Shown piece after piece: positions 19,856 to 22,327 of a DNA stretch of 22,327 nt. The stretch is from a virus. The stretch spans positions 1 through 22,327 of IMG/VR virus record IMGVR_UViG_3300042429_000087. The stretch is one strand, 5' to 3'. Position 1 is the first letter of the stretch. Every line of letters starts with the position of its first letter. Position numbers and translations under genes: made by a program. The notes under the pieces were generated by a model that saw only the letters and a program-made list of their open reading frames with translations, was not told the DNA's origin and did not search any database.

Positions 19856-21609
19856 TGGCAACAACTAACGTAGGTTTTAGCGTAACAGTCGAATCGAATG
19901 ACGCTACAAAATCAATAAAAGAACTAAGGTCGGAGATAGACCAAACTACCCAAGCCGTACAAGAATTAGGTCAGCAATACGGAGAAAATAGTAAAGAAGT
20001 AGAAGCTGCTCAAAAAAGATTGTTGCAACTTCAAGACCTAACAAATCAAAAGCAAGAAGAGAATAATAGACGTATTGATAATGCAGCTAAAACAATTACT
20101 GCTCTATCTGCCGCTTATGGTGGTGTTCAAGGTGCTTTAGAACTTACTGGTCTTGCAGGAGAGGATACTATTAAGCAATTAGCAAAAATACAATCTGCTT
20201 TAGCTATTGGTGATGCAGTACAAAACTTAGCTGAGTTTAAAGATGCTATTAGTTCTACTTTTGGAGAGTTTAGAAACACGGCAGTAAAGGCATTCCAAGC
20301 AGTTAAAGGTGCGATTGGTTCAACAGGCATAGGGTTGCTTATTGTAAGCTTAGGTTTGGTAGCTGCTAACTTTGATAAAATTAAAAAAGCCGTTCTTGAG
20401 TTTATTCCAGGTCTTAATCAAGTTGGTAAAATTTTTACAAGCATAGTTCAAAAAGTTACTGACTTTGTAGGTATTACATCACAAGCTGAACGTGCTTTAG
20501 CATCTTTAGAAAAAACAACTAAAAGAACTAATGAAGGTCTTGAATCAAGAATTAAAATACTTACTGCTCAAGGTGGAAAAGAAAAAGAGATATATGAACT
20601 TACTAAAAAGCAAGGAGAAAATGAACTTAATGCCTTAAGAAGTAGATTAGCAACTACAGGTAAGCTAACAGAAGAAGAACAAAAAAGATTTAGAGAATTA
20701 GGAGTTGAAAGACAAGTATTAGATGCTCAAGAACAAAAGAGAAGAGCAGACAATGCAAAACAAGCTGCCGAAACTGCTAAGGGTATTTCTGATAAATTAG
20801 CTGAAGAGGAAGCTGCAAAAATTGAAAAAAGAATAGCTGACGAAAAAAAGCTTACAGAAGAAACATTAGCAGAATACGATAAAAGAAGAAGTATTGCAAA
20901 TAACGCAAAGATTTTAACTCAAAAAGAAATTGCTAAATTAGACGCAGAAGAAAAAAAGAAAAAAGAAGAAGAAGATAATAAGAAATTTGATGCACAAAAA
21001 GAGTATTTATCTAAAACTACCAATTATACAATACAAAAGTATAATGAGGACCAAAAATTAAAGCAAGAACTTAGAGATGCTGAATTAAAAGCAGACATAG
21101 AATTACAAAATGCAAAATTCGATGCAGCATCAGCAGGTATTAATCTATTGTCAAGCCTTGCAGGAGAAAATGAAAAATTAGCAAACATTCTATTTATAGC
21201 AGATAAGGCTCTAGCTATTGCTAAAATTGTAGTAAATACTCAAGCTGAAATATCAAGTATCGCTTTGGCGAACTCTAAATTTGGTGCAGCAGGTATACCT
21301 TTAACTATTGCACAAAGTACGGCTGCTAAAATTAGAGCAGGTATTGGTATTGCAAGTATTGCAGCTACAACAATAGCTAAGTTTAAAGGTGGTGGTTCTG
21401 CTGGTAGTATTGCAACAGGTGGTAGTTCTGCACCAAGTGTTTCAGCAGCAGCACCAATAGCACCCCCACAACCACAAACAACAACATTAAGTAGCCAAAC
21501 AATTAATGCAATAGGCAACCAAGCCGTTAGGGCATACGTTGTAGAGAACGATGTAACAAGTAACCAACAAAGGATTGCAGCTATTCAGCAAAGAGCAAGG
21601 TTTGGTTAA
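19855..21609 (+). CDS. tail tape measure protein
   Basis: This 584-residue protein has long coiled-coil regions (about 16-75 and 215-425, rich in E, K, Q and A). A hydrophobic segment (GIGLLIVSLGLVAANF, about 158-173) and a second hydrophobic C-terminal region (ILFIADKALAIAKIVV to about 505) follow. The tail is Gly/Ser/Ala/Pro rich. This is the standard composition of a tape measure protein. Using the usual 1.5 angstroms per residue, the tail would be roughly 90 nm, on the short side for a siphophage. It overlaps the baseplate gene stop by one base. Confidence 0.8.
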   Translation: MATTNVGFSVTVESNDATKSIKELRSEIDQTTQAVQELGQQYGENSKEVEAAQKRLLQLQDLTNQKQEENNRRIDNAAKTITALSAAYGGVQGALELTGLAGEDTIKQLAKIQSALAIGDAVQNLAEFKDAISSTFGEFRNTAVKAFQAVKGAIGSTGIGLLIVSLGLVAANFDKIKKAVLEFIPGLNQVGKIFTSIVQKVTDFVGITSQAERALASLEKTTKRTNEGLESRIKILTAQGGKEKEIYELTKKQGENELNALRSRLATTGKLTEEEQKRFRELGVERQVLDAQEQKRRADNAKQAAETAKGISDKLAEEEAAKIEKRIADEKKLTEETLAEYDKRRSIANNAKILTQKEIAKLDAEEKKKKEEEDNKKFDAQKEYLSKTTNYTIQKYNEDQKLKQELRDAELKADIELQNAKFDAASAGINLLSSLAGENEKLANILFIADKALAIAKIVVNTQAEISSIALANSKFGAAGIPLTIAQSTAAKIRAGIGIASIAATTIAKFKGGGSAGSIATGGSSAPSVSAAAPIAPPQPQTTTLSSQTINAIGNQAVRAYVVENDVTSNQQRIAAIQQRARFG

Positions 21610-21640
21610 ATGATAACAATTTAAAACACTTAATATTTAA
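21606..21640 (+). promoter_or_regulatory. spacer element shared with 22222-22256
   Basis: TTAAATGATAACAA (21606-21619) followed by TTAATATTTAA (21630-21640) lies before the protease gene. The same two blocks, with one inserted A in the first, precede the next gene at 22222-22236 and 22246-22256. It may be a late promoter or a translation-enhancing leader. Confidence 0.4.
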
Positions 21641-21644
21641 GATT

Positions 21645-22229
21645 ATGGACTTACCTGTTTATTTATTAGACATTAGCGAGGATATGAATGACGATGCCGA
21701 GGTGGATTATGTGGCACTCGTAGACAGACCCGCAATACAAAAGAATTGGAATGCCTTTAAAAACCAACAACGCTTTGAAGTGGTTAGCGAAGATAAGCGC
21801 ATTATTTCTGGACCTCTTATGCTTGCTGACGTACCTATTTTTCGCAGCGATGCTACTTACGGCGATTATTATGTGGTGTTCTCTAAAGATACTATTTTTA
21901 AAATTGCGCAAAAGTTTTTCAAAAGAGGCTACCAATCAAACGTAAACTTAATGCACTCGCCTGACCAACAAGTAGAAGGCGTTACTATGTTTGAAAGCTT
22001 TATTACCGATGCAAGTCGTGGTATCTTACCAATGAAAGGATTTGAAGATGCACCTGACGGCTCGTGGTTTGGTTCTTTCAAAGTAGACAACGAAGGCGTT
22101 TGGAACGATGTTAAAGAGGGCAAATTTAAAGGCTTTAGTGTAGAAGGGTTATTTACCTACAAGACAAAGCCAACTAAAGAACAAGAACTTATGAATGCAA
22201 TAAAGGAAATATTGCAACGAGTTAAATGA
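21645..22229 (+). CDS. XkdF-like prohead protease (Peptidase_S78_2)
   Basis: This is a 194-residue predicted serine protease that would mature the capsid and cleave scaffold. It begins DLPVYLLDISEDMNDDAEVD, continues YVALVDRPAI, and has LMHSPDQQVEGVTMFESFI (102-120, candidate catalytic H104). PDGSWFGSFKVDNEGVW follows, then KEGKFKGFSVEGLF (157-170, candidate catalytic S165 in GFSVEG). These features match the XkdF/Peptidase_S78_2 family. It lies after the tape measure gene rather than beside portal and terminase, so head genes appear to follow the tail genes. Confidence 0.82.
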   Translation: MDLPVYLLDISEDMNDDAEVDYVALVDRPAIQKNWNAFKNQQRFEVVSEDKRIISGPLMLADVPIFRSDATYGDYYVVFSKDTIFKIAQKFFKRGYQSNVNLMHSPDQQVEGVTMFESFITDASRGILPMKGFEDAPDGSWFGSFKVDNEGVWNDVKEGKFKGFSVEGLFTYKTKPTKEQELMNAIKEILQRVK

Positions 22230-22256
22230 TAAACAAAATCTTTTATTAATATTTAA
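22222..22256 (+). promoter_or_regulatory. spacer element shared with 21606-21640
   Basis: The second copy is TTAAATGATAAACAA (22222-22236) and TTAATATTTAA (22246-22256), before the gene starting at 22266. The first block overlaps the last codons and stop of the protease gene, whereas the first copy begins at the stop of the tape measure gene in another phase. Conservation is therefore not due to coding. Confidence 0.4.
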
Positions 22257-22265
22257 ACAAAAAGA

Positions 22266-22327
22266 ATGATGAACGCAAAAGATGCAATTATGCAAATTAG
22301 GGCTTTGTTCGAAGATATGCCAATGGT
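22266..22327 (+). CDS. start of a head gene, possibly scaffold or capsid precursor (3' partial)
   Basis: Two adjacent ATGs at 22266 and 22269 open a frame running off the right edge; about 20 residues are visible (MNAKDAIMQIRALFEDMP). A short helical N-terminus directly after the prohead protease is typical of scaffolding proteins in Bacteroidetes phages. This is an inference from position only. Confidence 0.5.
   Translation, partial: MMNAKDAIMQIRALFEDMPM

Overview
The window is a stretch of a tailed double-stranded DNA phage (or prophage) genome, almost certainly infecting a member of the Bacteroidetes. The reasons are: all supported genes lie on the + strand and are tightly packed with ATGA/TAATG overlaps; the DNA is AT-rich; Shine-Dalgarno sites are scarce and starts are preceded by A/T-rich leaders; promoter-like sequences match the Bacteroidetes -7 element TAnnTTTG; and terminase, tail chaperone, tape measure and prohead protease genes are present. 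No integrase, tRNA or CRISPR array was seen.

Layout. (1) 1-1975: end of an upstream operon with a DEDDy exonuclease, a MazG-like protein, a GNAT acetyltransferase and two small unknowns, closed by a possible terminator. (2) 1976-2173: a regulatory gap with operator-like repeats and a promoter. (3) 2174-4284: small unknown genes, an ERF-type single-strand annealing protein, an HTH protein, a small protein with an SSB-like acidic tip, and a protein resembling the DNA-binding domain of DnaA. (4) 4285-5731: what looks like a replication control module. It has a promoter, a roughly 95-nt structured RNA ending in an intrinsic terminator, then a DUF1376-type replication protein gene whose linker carries repeated CATATG boxes followed by a very AT-rich stretch (candidate origin), and a second presumed replication gene. 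(5) 5746-6980: VRR-NUC nuclease, sigma-like protein and small membrane/unknown proteins. (6) 6973-9112: a surface-glycan cassette with an LpxA-like acyltransferase and two glycosyltransferases. (7) 9103-13301: HNH nuclease, small basic protein, ParB-like protein, ABC-ATPase/GNAT fusion, and small and large terminase. (8) 13302-15101: a second copy of the early-type regulatory box, then small genes including three tiny membrane proteins and a pair of operator-like palindromes. (9) 15098-22327: tail assembly chaperone with a likely programmed -1 frameshift, a terminator, tail/virion proteins, tape measure protein, XkdF-like prohead protease, and the start of another head gene at the window edge.

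The main points of interest are the candidate origin and leader RNA at 4287-4800, the ParB plus ABC-GNAT pair with an A10 tract exactly at the domain junction, the T9 frameshift site with a long dual-coding overlap in the tail chaperone, and a regulatory box repeated 11 kb apart. Functional names rest on motifs read by eye; no database search was run.
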